The notes: generated by a model from the letters alone, not told the origin. A stretch of DNA of 64,000 nucleotides from Lysinibacillus sp. KCTC 33748 (GCF_002237755.1 NZ_MWSJ01000005.1:124001-188000), one strand, 5' to 3'. Counted from the first letter of the stretch, positions 1-8,221 are shown. Made by a program: numbers and translations.

Positions 1-31
1 GAAATTCAAAAAAATTCATATGTATCCCTCT

Positions 32-481
32 TTACAAACCAAGCATTTTTTTTAGGACAGGCACATACTGCCTTGAAATAACAGCGCGTTCTCCGTTATC
101 CAGCACCGCTTCGAATCGACCACTTATGGTCGGATAAACAGATGAAATTTTGGTGATGTTCAAAATGGTTGATTTCGATGCGCGAAAACAGTTTTTTCCT
201 TTACATAATTCTTCTAACTCGTATAGTTTTTGTTTTGCCTCAAAAACGTTGTCCTTGCAGTAAATAAAAACTTTTCCCTCGACTGCCTCGAAATAATAAA
301 TATTATTTAGCTGAATGCGGTGAATACGATCATTTTGATTTCCAAGTAAAATAGGGGTTTCAATTTTCAGCTTGCTAATGATTTCATTTATTTCGTCATC
401 AACTTCATGACACTTAATAAGAATCTCTTCTTCGAATTCTTGGCTTATTTTTTCTATTGAAATCTTCAAATGATCACCCAC
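32..481 (-). CDS. LytTR-domain DNA-binding regulator
   Basis: A 149-residue predicted transcription factor. About 45 N-terminal residues are charged and probably helical. The rest reads as a LytTR domain: 'NNIYYFEAVEGKVFIY' near residue 60, then 'FRASKSTILNI' and 'RYVPVLKKM' at the end, the usual beta-rich DNA-binding order. There is no receiver domain, so it belongs to the short stand-alone LytTR class often found with small membrane proteins. No partner gene is visible because it is the first gene of the window and reads towards the left edge. A short remnant of a similar LytTR core lies at 902-949. Domain assignment is firm; its targets are unknown. Confidence 0.85.
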   Translation of the reverse strand: MGDHLKISIEKISQEFEEEILIKCHEVDDEINEIISKLKIETPILLGNQNDRIHRIQLNNIYYFEAVEGKVFIYCKDNVFEAKQKLYELEELCKGKNCFRASKSTILNITKISSVYPTISGRFEAVLDNGERAVISRQYVPVLKKMLGL

Positions 482-724
482 GAAAACTCAAATTATTTAT
501 TTCTGTTCAGTTTTGTAAACTCAATTGAAGCATGGCTAAATAGGTTTGTTTATCCTAATGATAACACCTTTTTATACAATTATTTGAATTCTTTCAGATT
601 GCTGTATGGATTTTATATTATGATAGTAGCCAGAATCGGCTAAGTCAAGTGTAGGAGAAAGGGCGTTTTACAGATAAAGTATAAGAAATTTCACTAACGG
701 AGCACGTAGTTTTACCAATGGTGA

Positions 725-859
725 CTGATATTTTTATTACGTAAACAAAGACTGAATCCAATAAAAATAGATCATGCGTATCCCTTAAAAGATGCAGCCA
801 AGGTGCATTCTAGAATGGAAGATAGAAACTCGGTTGGAAGAATTCTGTTGAGGCCTTAG
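725..859 (+). pseudogene. C-terminal remnant of a zinc-type alcohol dehydrogenase / quinone oxidoreductase
   Basis: Read from 725 to the TAG at 857-859, this frame gives 'IKIDHAYPLKDAAKVHSRME' followed by 'SVGRILLRP'. That matches the conserved C-terminus of MDR-family quinone oxidoreductases (pattern P-L-x-x-A-A-x-A-H-x-x-M/L-E ... G-K-I-x-L). Only about 44 codons survive, an in-frame TGA lies just upstream, and no start or catalytic domain is present. It is a 3-prime gene remnant. Confidence 0.6.
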
Positions 860-901
860 GTTAATTGATAATGAAAAGTGTAGTCCATTTAATCAACAAT
901 T

Positions 902-949
902 AAAATCTATCATATCAATGAAGTGGCTTATTTTGATGCCATTGAAAGT
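902..949 (+). pseudogene. possible LytTR core fragment
   Basis: Codons here read 'KIYHINEVAYFDAIES' and then stop. This resembles the segment 'HRIQLNNIYYFEAVEGK' of the LytTR gene at 32-481, though on the opposite strand. It is only 16 residues, so it may be a decayed paralogue or chance. Confidence 0.3.
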
Positions 950-977
950 TGAGTATGCATAGATAGAGGAAATATTA

Positions 978-1004
978 AAGGGTCACCGGAGGATAGTGAC
1001 CCTT
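978..1004 (-). terminator. terminator of YjcZ-like gene 1
   Basis: Inverted repeat AAGGGTCAC / GTGACCCTT with a 9-nt loop. Read on the minus strand it is followed by TTTAATATTT. It lies about 90 nt after the stop of the gene at 1091-1204. The same arms recur at 1361-1387. Confidence 0.65.
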
Positions 1005-1090
1005 GTTGAGATTTAGTTGGGAGGATAATTTTAAGTCTAAATTTGTATTATCCTAATAGTTATGAGCAGTATAGGTGGCGGTATTAGGTA

Positions 1091-1204
1091 TTAATATCTC
1101 ATGAAACTAGTGCCAACAATAATTAGAAGAATGAATAGAACAACAATTAGCGCAAATGCTGAGCCATTGCCATATCCACTACCACTACCACAATATTCAG
1201 ACAT
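1091..1204 (-). CDS. YjcZ-family sporulation peptide, copy 1
   Basis: A 37-residue peptide beginning MSEYCGSGSGYGNG, with a hydrophobic helix ALIVVLFILLIIVG and a short tail ending SFMRY. The Gly/Ser/Tyr-rich head, single Cys and conserved helix are the signature of the YjcZ/SscA-like family of very small hydrophobic sporulation-associated proteins. A strong AAAGGAGGG ribosome binding site lies a few bases upstream of the ATG. It is the first of three tandem same-strand paralogues (with 1464-1583 and 1910-2020). It carries its own terminator, so it is probably a separate transcript. SigmaE/K control is expected from the family but no promoter was assigned. Confidence 0.88.
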   Translation of the reverse strand: MSEYCGSGSGYGNGSAFALIVVLFILLIIVGTSFMRY

Positions 1205-1360
1205 AGTAAATCCCTCCTTTCTTATACTTTATAATATGTAAAGTTGTCAAAAAGAGTTGCTATATTTATCTTAGGATGCCTTAGTAAAATGTTGAAAAAA
1301 ATAGCATTAGATGATTATGAACGTAATTTTAGGCGCTGAACATTGGGAGAGGAAGTATAA

Positions 1361-1387
1361 AAGGGTCACCGGAGGATTGTGACCCTT
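1361..1387 (-). terminator. terminator of YjcZ-like gene 2
   Basis: Inverted repeat AAGGGTCAC / GTGACCCTT with almost the same loop as the hairpin at 978-1004. It follows the gene at 1464-1583 on the minus strand. The shared arms show that the duplication unit included the terminator. Confidence 0.65.
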
Positions 1388-1463
1388 AGTACAGATTTGA
1401 AGTTGTAAGGTTACATTAGTATTACCTTACACAAGTTATGAGCATTTGTGGCGGTATTGGGTA

Positions 1464-1583
1464 TTAATATTTCATGAAACTAGCGCCGACAATAATTAAA
1501 AGAATGAATAGAACAACAATTAGCGCGAATGCTGAACCTGTACCATAACCGCCACCACTACCACTGCCACAATTTTGAGACAT
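1464..1583 (-). CDS. YjcZ-family sporulation peptide, copy 2
   Basis: A 39-residue paralogue beginning MSQNCGSGSGGGYGTG. It has the same ALIVVLFILLIIVG helix as copy 1 and ends SFMKY. Its coding and downstream DNA is nearly identical to copy 1, including the following hairpin, so it is a recent tandem duplicate. A GAAGGGGGGGAA purine-rich stretch upstream of the ATG serves as ribosome binding site. Family, membrane helix and probable sporulation role are as for copy 1. Confidence 0.88.
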   Translation of the reverse strand: MSQNCGSGSGGGYGTGSAFALIVVLFILLIIVGASFMKY

Positions 1584-1810
1584 AATAAATTCCCCCCCTT
1601 CTTTAATTTATACTATGCATCGTAATCAAAAGGGATATTGATTATTAACTATACAATGCTTAAATAATTTTAGAAAAGGGGCGTGACACTCAAAAGTGAT
1701 TAGTAATCAGTTCATTTTAACAATATAAAGTAATTGAATGCTATTACAAGAAATTCAAGAAGGCAGAGGGATAGATTTTTTCTGAATTCTACAGGCAAGT
1801 TAACATGAAA

Positions 1811-1838
1811 AGGATCACTTTAAAATAAAAGTGATCCT
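1811..1838 (-). terminator. terminator of YjcZ-like gene 3
   Basis: Inverted repeat AGGATCACTTT / AAAGTGATCCT around a short A/T loop, about 70 nt downstream of the gene at 1910-2020 on the minus strand. On that strand it is followed by TTTTCATG. Confidence 0.6.
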
Positions 1839-1909
1839 AAAAGAAGGAGGTGTAAAGTTAATTAGCTATATCCTATTATTTTTTGTTGTGAGCAAAAAGG
1901 GTCCGAAGA

Positions 1910-2020
1910 TTAATACATGAAACTAGCGCCGACAATAATTAAAAGAATAAATAGAACGACAATTAAAACGAATGATGAACCGCCATAGCCGCCTGAAGAG
2001 CCACCGCAATAGTATCCCAT
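1910..2020 (-). CDS. YjcZ-family sporulation peptide, copy 3
   Basis: A 36-residue paralogue beginning MGYYCGGSSGGYGG, with helix VLIVVLFILLIIVG and ending SFMY. It diverges more than copies 1 and 2 in the head and in its terminator, so it is the older member of the tandem set. The ribosome binding site AAAGGAGG is well placed. Like the others it is predicted to be a tiny spore-membrane or coat-associated peptide. Confidence 0.88.
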   Translation of the reverse strand: MGYYCGGSSGGYGGSSFVLIVVLFILLIIVGASFMY

Positions 2021-2349
2021 GAAATATTCCTCCTTTCTATTTCTATAATATGTATGGTTGTGGAAAGTAAGGGGGTATTTATCCTATTTAAATTTTTTTA
2101 GAATTAGGACTGCTTGCTTCTTTTGTGTGAAAACAATGTTAATTACAGTCATGTTCAGTCGGAAATGGCTTTATATAAATAGGAGGTAGCTATGTGTATA
2201 AAGACAATGGGCGAGGTGTGATAAAATTTGCTCTATGCAGATCCAACAATTGAATACCCTTCCATTTGTATATAAATGTAATTATATAGTGAAATAAGGA
2301 TAATTCTATTTGGGTGGAAAGGATACAGGAGAACACGTATGCCAAACTT

Positions 2350-2505
2350 TACTTTGTAATGATCAATAAAATGGATAGCATACCCCTTAAAAAACAATGT
2401 TTTTTTTCCAAGGGGGTAGTATGCCTATTTTTTCATTACAAAGGAACCGAGCAACCCTGTAGTCTCAATGTGTCAGGAGGTCCTTGTGAAGGATCTCCTT
2501 TTTTA
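2350..2505 (+). ncRNA. candidate structured RNA ending in a terminator
   Basis: The plus strand folds as nested helices. The outer stem is CTTTGTAATGA (2352-2362) with TCATTACAAAG (2434-2444). The inner stem is GCATAC and CCCTT (about 2380-2391) with AAGGGG and GTATGC (about 2410-2425). About 30 unpaired bases follow, then an intrinsic terminator, AGGAG-TCC / GGA-CTCCT, with a T run at 2475-2505. The short open frame across it has no ribosome binding site. I could not match it to a known riboswitch or 6S-type consensus. It may be a leader of the gene at 2587 or a free small RNA. Confidence 0.35.
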
Positions 2506-2586
2506 TTTATTTAAGAAATTTCACATTGTACAGAGAAATATCCAAATAGACGCTTGCGTACCTTTATCTTAAGAGGTGAAGGATTA

Positions 2587-3084
2587 ATGTTAACTATTAC
2601 GTTCCGCTGGAAGCTTTCTCAATTACCAGAACGAACTGTCAAGAAGCACTGTAAAATGTGTGGATCGATATCTGTTTTTACGGATACAACTGTACGAAGG
2701 CATAACGCAAATGGAAAAAATATTTATCAATATGCAATTTATAAATGCGAAAACAATCATACTTGGAATAAAAAGTTAGCTATTTATAAAACGTTCTCAG
2801 AGCATGTTGTTGAAGTGGATGACCAGAAAGAGGAATTTCTAATTTTGTCAACGATTGCGATATCTAGCTTAGCAGAACAAGGAATAAAGATAATACACAT
2901 TGTACTAGATGATGCGGTAGGAAAACATCGAATTGATAAAGTGCTTGCAAACCAAATTGAGGATTGGAGCCGATCACAGATCATCAAAAAAATTGAAAAA
3001 GGTATGATTCAATTAAATGATCAAATCATTAAACCTAGTGCAAGATTGTCAAAGGGTGAATGTATTTCTATTTTCATTGATTAA
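2587..3084 (+). CDS. S4-domain-like protein with zinc-ribbon-like N-terminus
   Basis: 165 residues from the ATG at 2587, chosen because AAGAGGTGAAGG precedes it; an upstream TTG at 2554 lacks a ribosome binding site. Near residue 24 is a Cys-x2-Cys pair (KHCKMCGS), and a third Cys lies about 40 residues on (YKCENNHTW), suggesting a small metal-binding ribbon. The C-terminal 60 residues (GKHRIDKVLANQI...SRSQIIKKIEKGMIQLNDQ...KPSARLSKGE) follow the S4 RNA-binding pattern of RluD-type enzymes and Hsp15. No pseudouridine synthase catalytic domain follows. It probably binds structured RNA; the target is unknown. Confidence 0.65.
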   Translation: MLTITFRWKLSQLPERTVKKHCKMCGSISVFTDTTVRRHNANGKNIYQYAIYKCENNHTWNKKLAIYKTFSEHVVEVDDQKEEFLILSTIAISSLAEQGIKIIHIVLDDAVGKHRIDKVLANQIEDWSRSQIIKKIEKGMIQLNDQIIKPSARLSKGECISIFID

Positions 3085-3262
3085 AAGATTAAGTACTCTG
3101 ATTGGAATCTTAAAATAATTGCCTAATGAACAATGCCATTTCTAAGTGCAGAGGAATCTGTCCATAGGAATGGTTTTTTTAGCTGTAAAAAATTGTTTGA
3201 AAAATTCAGTCTCGTATCATTTTTAAAACCTAGAATGAAGACAAAGGAAAGGAGTGTTATAG

Positions 3263-3916
3263 ATGAGGATGAAAAAAATTAGCCTTGTTGTAGTTCTTAT
3301 ATTAGCGGGTTTTGTTACAAATGACGTTGTCGTACATGCAGACGATCATAAACATGAAGATAAAAAACAAGAAAAGTATAAAAAATATAAGGACTATAAA
3401 GATGATGATGATGATGATGATGATGAGAACTATTACTATGACGATGAAGAAGAAGGTGAAACTTACTATTTTCAAGATGCTGTAAGTGCAAAAGGGACTT
3501 GGAATATTTGGACTCGAACAGTTGCAGCAGATAAAGAAGTATTACCTTTTACAAGCTCTCAAAAGGTTACGTTCAAGGTAGAAGGTACAAATAAGGAGCT
3601 GAGCTTTTTTATAATACCAAAAGACGGGGAATTCTTTGTGCCAGGAAAAGCAGTAGCTCAAGCTTTAGGAGCAAAAGCAACCTTTTACAAAGCAAGTAAG
3701 ATTTTAAATATCCAACATCAAAAAAATGAATTGATTTACCGTGCTGGAACTAACGTTGTATATGATAACAATGTGAAAGCACCATCACCTGCACAAGCGT
3801 TTTATGTGAATGAAGAATTATATGTACCTATTAGTACAATAACGAATGGCTTAGGTTATATAGCTGAATGGCAAGAAAGTAACCAAACGTTTGTCTGCCA
3901 GCCAATTACGAATTAG
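3263..3916 (+). CDS. secreted Asp-rich stalk-domain (copper amine oxidase N-like) protein
   Basis: 217 residues. A signal peptide (KKISLVVVLILAGFVTN, cleavage near HA-DD) is followed by a charged linker rich in His, Lys and Asp with a run of Asp (about residues 48-56), which could bind cations. The C-terminal half (FFVPGKAVAQALGAKATFY... ELYVPISTITNGLGY) matches the two-repeat 'stalk'/copper amine oxidase N-terminal domain common in secreted Firmicute proteins. It starts a co-directional set with 3929, 4176 and 5085 at gaps of 12, 4 and 0 bp. The role is inferred as an extracytoplasmic partner of the flavin/heme genes. The ribosome binding site is GGAAAGGAG. Confidence 0.7.
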   Translation: MRMKKISLVVVLILAGFVTNDVVVHADDHKHEDKKQEKYKKYKDYKDDDDDDDDENYYYDDEEEGETYYFQDAVSAKGTWNIWTRTVAADKEVLPFTSSQKVTFKVEGTNKELSFFIIPKDGEFFVPGKAVAQALGAKATFYKASKILNIQHQKNELIYRAGTNVVYDNNVKAPSPAQAFYVNEELYVPISTITNGLGYIAEWQESNQTFVCQPITN

Positions 3917-3928
3917 GAGGAAAGCACT

Positions 3929-4171
3929 ATGAAAGATCCGAAAAAAGCTAAATGGGTATTAGGGGCATCGGGGCTACTTTTATCAGCAGCCATACTATCC
4001 CAAATTAACAGCCCAGCAGAAGCCGATTCTACACGCACAAATAATGTTCAGGAAGTAGATCACGGAAGTATGACAAAAAAAGAAAAAGAACTAGTACAGC
4101 TAGATTGGACAAACTTTGAAGTGACAAGGCAACCTGCTGTCAAAAGCGAGCGCAAAACGAAAAGAACGTAA
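3929..4171 (+). CDS. small membrane-anchored protein of the ApbE operon
   Basis: 80 residues with one hydrophobic segment (about residues 11-25, VLGASGLLLSAAILS) and a charged tail. The tail has no recognisable domain and lacks a D-G-x-[ST]-x-A-[ST]-type FMN-attachment motif. The ribosome binding site AGGAGGAAAG is strong. It sits 12 bp after the stalk-domain gene and 4 bp before the ApbE-like gene, so it is almost certainly co-transcribed. I do not recognise the family; a small scaffold or electron-transfer accessory is possible. Confidence 0.6.
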   Translation: MKDPKKAKWVLGASGLLLSAAILSQINSPAEADSTRTNNVQEVDHGSMTKKEKELVQLDWTNFEVTRQPAVKSERKTKRT

Positions 4172-4175
4172 TGGA

Positions 4176-5084
4176 GTGGGTCGTGTGGATACACTAACTT
4201 TACAAATAATGAATACTGAATTTTATATTGCTATGCCAAAAGGGGCTCATTTCGTATGGAAAGAAAAAGCAGAGAATTGGCTTCAATACGTAGCAAAAGA
4301 ATGGTCAAGATTTCAATCAAATAATGAATTATCACAACTTAATAATTTAGAAATTGGAAAAACGCTCCGCATTAGTTCGTTCCTATATGATTGTTTAGTG
4401 CAAGCGGATCGGTATTACCAATTTTCTAATGGTTTATTTTCTCCCTATCTTAAACGTCAATTAGAACATCATGGCTACTATCATTCTTTCCCATTTGATT
4501 CAACTAAAAGGAAGACATTTCAAAACAAACCGCTAATGGCAGAGCAACCATTTGAATTTCTAGGTGATGAGCAAATACTGAGGGTGACACAGCAGGAAAT
4601 TGATTTAGGTGGATTTGCTAAAGGGTATGCAATTGAAAAATTGGCGAATTGGCTTGAGCAAGAGATATCGCCTGAGTTCGGACTAATAGACGGGGGAGGG
4701 GATATGAAAATGTGGTCTTCTGGGGAAAAGACCTGGACAATCGGTGTTGCGGATGCCTTGGATATCGACAAGGAAATTAGCTCGATTAAACTGAAAACAG
4801 GCTCCATTGCTACATCCAATCGGGTTTATCGAAGCTGGATGCAAGGAGTAATGAAGAAACATCATGTATTAAACGGACAAACAGGTGAAATCGCCAATAC
4901 AGAAGTATTACAAGCTTCAGTCGTAACGTCCTCTTTATGTGATGCAGAGGTTGGGGCGAAACTTTGCTTTCTTATGGATGAACGTGAATTGCAGCAATGG
5001 TTCGAAAATAATTGTCAACAAAGTGCCCGTTTCATTGTTAAAGAAGCGCAAGCAGGAAATTGGAAAATGACAGGGGTGAAATAA
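4176..5084 (+). CDS. ApbE-like FAD:protein FMN transferase (divergent)
   Basis: About 300 residues. ApbE enzymes transfer FMN from FAD to Ser/Thr of extracytoplasmic proteins. Seen here are the core 'DLGGFAKGYAIEKLANWL' (about residue 145), 'GLIDGGGDMKMWS', and a C-terminal 'SSLCDAEVGAK' where typical members read D-A-L-S-T. The expected Thr of the Mg2+ site is therefore not obvious. There is no signal peptide or lipobox, unlike many ApbEs. A GTG at 4176 gives 302 residues; the GTG at 4185 is better spaced from GGAG and may be the true start. It abuts the heme-type membrane gene. No FMN acceptor is visible nearby. Confidence 0.78.
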   Translation: MGRVDTLTLQIMNTEFYIAMPKGAHFVWKEKAENWLQYVAKEWSRFQSNNELSQLNNLEIGKTLRISSFLYDCLVQADRYYQFSNGLFSPYLKRQLEHHGYYHSFPFDSTKRKTFQNKPLMAEQPFEFLGDEQILRVTQQEIDLGGFAKGYAIEKLANWLEQEISPEFGLIDGGGDMKMWSSGEKTWTIGVADALDIDKEISSIKLKTGSIATSNRVYRSWMQGVMKKHHVLNGQTGEIANTEVLQASVVTSSLCDAEVGAKLCFLMDERELQQWFENNCQQSARFIVKEAQAGNWKMTGVK

Positions 5085-5639
5085 ATGATCATAAGTACGT
5101 GGGAATGGATTCGATTATTAGGGTTGTTAGCGTATTTTTACTTTACAATTTCCATTATATTTGGTTTGTTGAGAAAATCCTCATTTATTAAATCACATAA
5201 AAATTTAATTTATCATATCCATCAAAATGCGGGGTGGCTAGGGTTAATTACCGTAATCGCTCATATGGTAGTGCTTTTAATCGATCGTTATGAGCCTTAT
5301 AGTATAGCGGGGATTTTAATTCCTTTCTCAGCTAACTATAGGTCTCTACCATCGGCCCTTGGAACAATCGCATTTTATTTGTTTTTAATGGTCATCATGA
5401 CATCAGATTTATGGATTCGAACTATGAATCGCTCCTTATGGAAAAAACTTCACTTTCTTGTGTTACCAGCATGGGTATTATCACTTGTTCACGGAGTGCT
5501 TATAGGAACGGATACAGAAAATACGTTGATTATAATGTTTTATGTAATTTCCGGAGGGATGACCATGTTAGTACTAGTTATAAGAACATTAAGCGGGTTC
5601 ATGAAAAAAGTAAATGTTTCAATGTTACACAATAATTAA
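5085..5639 (+). CDS. ferric-reductase-like heme membrane protein
   Basis: 184 residues with about five hydrophobic helices. His pairs spaced 13-14 residues apart in neighbouring helices (HQNAGWLGLITVIAH near 46-60; LHFLVLPAWVLSLVHG near 122-135) fit the bis-His b-heme pattern of the ferric reductase-like/YedZ transmembrane domain. No FAD or NAD domain is fused, so it would pass electrons to a separate partner. The ApbE-like gene ending at 5084 is the obvious candidate source of a flavin cofactor. It starts immediately after that gene's stop. A bidirectional terminator at 5644-5671 closes the operon. Confidence 0.72.
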   Translation: MIISTWEWIRLLGLLAYFYFTISIIFGLLRKSSFIKSHKNLIYHIHQNAGWLGLITVIAHMVVLLIDRYEPYSIAGILIPFSANYRSLPSALGTIAFYLFLMVIMTSDLWIRTMNRSLWKKLHFLVLPAWVLSLVHGVLIGTDTENTLIIMFYVISGGMTMLVLVIRTLSGFMKKVNVSMLHNN

Positions 5640-5643
5640 CTAA

Positions 5644-5671
5644 AATCGGGGCTGTTTAAAAAGCCCCGATT
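5644..5671. terminator. bidirectional terminator
   Basis: Perfect inverted repeat AATCGGGGCT / AGCCCCGATT with an 8-nt loop between two convergent genes. T-rich sequence follows on the plus strand and A-rich sequence on the minus-strand side. Confidence 0.85.
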
Positions 5672-5676
5672 CCTTA

Positions 5677-6912
5677 TTAAATAGGGAATTCAATATGAAT
5701 TGTAGTTCTTTTATTTACTATACTTGTCGCGTGAATTTTCCCATCATGTTGCTCCACTATTGCTTTAGCTATGGCAAGACCTAAACCAGTGCCATTTCGT
5801 TGGCGAGCAGCATCACTTCGGTAGAATCGCTCGAATATTAAAGGTAATTCCTGTTCAGTAATACCGACTCCGCTATCTACAACAGTAATTTTTACAGCGT
5901 CTTGATTTTTGAAAAGGGTAAGTGTTATGGTTCCACTATTTGTATATCTAATGGCATTGTCTAAAAGAATATAAAGCAACTCTTGAACTTTTGAAGCATC
6001 GCCGAGCAGCTCGAGGTTTTCTTGGATATCAGTAGAAAACTGTATTTCAGGAGGCATAAGCCTTTGAAATTTCGAGCTAACTTTTTTGAGTAAAGTAGAT
6101 AATGGAATGATTTCTTTTTGAACGGCAACCTGATGCTGATCGTGTCTTGCTAAGAACAACATTTTATCTATGAGTTCCTTCATTATTTCAGCCTCATCTT
6201 TTAAATCTGCAATCAATTCTTTTCCCAAAGGGCTTAATTGCCGTGCTTCCTCAATTTCTAAAATTTCAAGTGAACTATAAAAAATACTTAGTGGTGTTCG
6301 TAATTCATGAGAGGCATCGGATACGAACTTTTTTTGTTTATCGAACGACCATTGAATCGGGACAATCGCTTTACCAGCTAGATAATAGGCCAGTAGACCG
6401 ATTAAAATCGTTGAAATAAAAGTTAATACTATTAGTAAATACTTTGTCATCTGGAAAAAGTGATGCTGTGACGTCACAGATTTACCAACGATAATATAGC
6501 CTACTACAGTATCGTCGTTGAAAATGGGCTTTTTTAGAAGTAGAAAATGCTCTTCCTGCCATTCATAATGCTGTACGAGTTCCTCACTTGGATTCCTATT
6601 AGCAAATGCTTTTTCGATCTGATTCTTCAGTCCTTTGGAAGATTCATCACCATGGACAAACTTATGATTCTTTGTGTAAATATAGTAAAAGAAATTGCGA
6701 TTTGGGTCATAACTTAAAGTTTTAGTGTTTGCATGAACATGTTCAAAGAAATCGTGCTCTTGCCTACCATAAAAGTCTTCCAACTCGTTTATTTGTTGAT
6801 TTTCCATTAATTTTACGAGTGAAAAGTATAGAACAATAACGAATAGTGAAAATAATAAAAAGTAAAGCGTTGCATACAAATAGGATAATTTTTTTTTCGT
6901 TTTATGAAACAT
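5677..6912 (-). CDS. sensor histidine kinase
   Basis: 411 residues. TM1 is at about 10-34, an extracytoplasmic sensor region at about 35-155, TM2 at about 156-179, a short linker, then HisKA with phospho-acceptor His202 in 'SDASHELRTPLS'. The HATPase_c boxes follow: N-box 'LLDNAIRY', G1 'DSGVGI', F-box 'IFERFYR', G2 'GTGLGLAIAKAI'. It overlaps the upstream response regulator by one base (TAATG), so translation is coupled. It converges on the ApbE/heme operon; that it senses the redox state of that system is only inference. Confidence 0.92.
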   Translation of the reverse strand: MFHKTKKKLSYLYATLYFLLFSLFVIVLYFSLVKLMENQQINELEDFYGRQEHDFFEHVHANTKTLSYDPNRNFFYYIYTKNHKFVHGDESSKGLKNQIEKAFANRNPSEELVQHYEWQEEHFLLLKKPIFNDDTVVGYIIVGKSVTSQHHFFQMTKYLLIVLTFISTILIGLLAYYLAGKAIVPIQWSFDKQKKFVSDASHELRTPLSIFYSSLEILEIEEARQLSPLGKELIADLKDEAEIMKELIDKMLFLARHDQHQVAVQKEIIPLSTLLKKVSSKFQRLMPPEIQFSTDIQENLELLGDASKVQELLYILLDNAIRYTNSGTITLTLFKNQDAVKITVVDSGVGITEQELPLIFERFYRSDAARQRNGTGLGLAIAKAIVEQHDGKIHATSIVNKRTTIHIEFPI

Positions 6913-7583
6913 TAGCCTTCCCTCAGTTTATAGCCAATACCTCTGACATTTTGAATGCGTGATTTAGATTGACTATCATCAATTTTCTTCCGCACAAGCT
7001 TAACTAAAGCATCTAAAGAATTATTCGAAACATCGTAATCGTAGCCCCATATATAAATACAAATTTGTTCCCTAGTTAGTACACGTCCTTTATTGAAAAA
7101 TAAATATTCTAACAGTAAAAATTCATTTTTAGTAAGATCCACTACTTCATTATTGTACAAAAACACTCGGGAATCTACATTCAGCTGTAATTGATTGATC
7201 TGGATGACCTGTTCTATCACTTTATCTTTTCTTCGTAGTAATGCGCGAATTCTTGCTAACAGTTCCTCTATTTTAAATGGCTTTACTATGTAATCGTCAG
7301 CACCACTATCAAGCCCTTTAATAATGTCCTCTGTGTCGTCCTTTGCTGTTAGCATTAAAATACTACCATTGAATCCAGTGTTTCGTAGCTCTTGACATAA
7401 TTGAATACCACTAACGAGTGGCATCATCCAATCTAAAATAACAAGATCATATTTCTCAGTATGCGTATGGTCTAGCGCTTCCTGTCCATTTTCCGCTTCA
7501 GTGACATTATGAAATTCTTTCTTTAACATATGAACGATATTTCTTCTTAATCGTGCATCATCTTCTGCTAGTAATATTTTCAA
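6912..7583 (-). CDS. OmpR-family response regulator
   Basis: 223 residues. The receiver domain carries the acidic pocket 'AEDD' near residue 7 and phospho-acceptor Asp51 in 'VILDWMMP', plus the Lys of 'DYIVKPF'. A winged-helix Trans_reg_C domain follows (LTKNEFLLLEYL... VLTREQI... SNNSLDALVKLVRKKID... IQNVRGIGYKL). It is first in the two-gene operon with the kinase. Ribosome binding site: TAGGAGGAAGC. Confidence 0.93.
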   Translation of the reverse strand: MKILLAEDDARLRRNIVHMLKKEFHNVTEAENGQEALDHTHTEKYDLVILDWMMPLVSGIQLCQELRNTGFNGSILMLTAKDDTEDIIKGLDSGADDYIVKPFKIEELLARIRALLRRKDKVIEQVIQINQLQLNVDSRVFLYNNEVVDLTKNEFLLLEYLFFNKGRVLTREQICIYIWGYDYDVSNNSLDALVKLVRKKIDDSQSKSRIQNVRGIGYKLREG

Positions 7584-7758
7584 GGCAGCTTCCTCCTAGT
7601 GATTATATTCAGCTAAGTATACGCTTGAAAAATGAAATGAAACTGAAAATGCTTCGTTTCACCATCTCTAAATTTAAAATTATGTAATTCATACTTCGAT
7701 AAGAGTTGAAGTATTTCCTATCTATAATGTCCTTAGACATAGAAATAGGGGGACAACA

Positions 7759-8221
7759 ATGAATATTTATAAATTCATAGCATTATTAGTTTTGACAACA
7801 TTTCTAATGGGGTCTTCCTTTGCCGTTGTCAAATTGGGGTTGCCCGTACGCATCTCCACTGTTATTGGCTGCACTCCGCTTAGCAGGGATGATAATGGGT
7901 GTCATCGTGATCGCTTTAAAAAGGCCTCATCCGACCTCAAAAAAAGGCTGGATTAAAATTCTAATAATAGGGGCATTTCAAACCGCTGGTGTAATGGGTT
8001 GTATTTTTTTAAGCTTACGTACAATTACGGCAAGTGAATCCTCTATTATAACATTTACGAATCCTTTGCTTGTAGTCATATTTGCTACTATATTTACGAA
8101 TGTGCGATACCGATTGTATCAATGGTGTGGTGTTTTGTTGGGGGTTATTGGTGTTATGATTACAATGGGTGCACAAGTTTCGTCACGATCCTTTCTGCAT
8201 GCCACATTTCGATATTCATAA
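7759..8221 (+). pseudogene. frameshifted and truncated EamA/DMT transporter
   Basis: The first frame (from 7759) gives a typical EamA start, IYKFIALLVLTTFLMGSSF..VKLGLP. The protein then continues in another frame from about 7840 (YASPLLLAALRLAGMIMG...), so there is a frameshift near 7835-7845. The second frame ends after only about five helices (LGVIGVMITMGAQVSS), with an unrelated tail and a stop at 8221. Intact EamA proteins have about 300 residues and ten helices, so the second EamA repeat is gone. A good ribosome binding site (AGGGGGAC) remains. The gene is inactive. Confidence 0.85.

Larger units (their letters stand above)
482..1090. other. intergenic stretch with gene remnants
   Basis: No intact gene is seen. 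The stretch holds two short remnants on the plus strand (725-859 and 902-949) and the terminator of the first YjcZ-like gene (978-1004). It looks like a graveyard of deleted genes. Confidence 0.5.

Noticed and set aside
2314-2514. A 66-codon plus-strand frame
   Set aside because: It lies wholly across the nested hairpins and terminator, has no ribosome binding site and no protein character.
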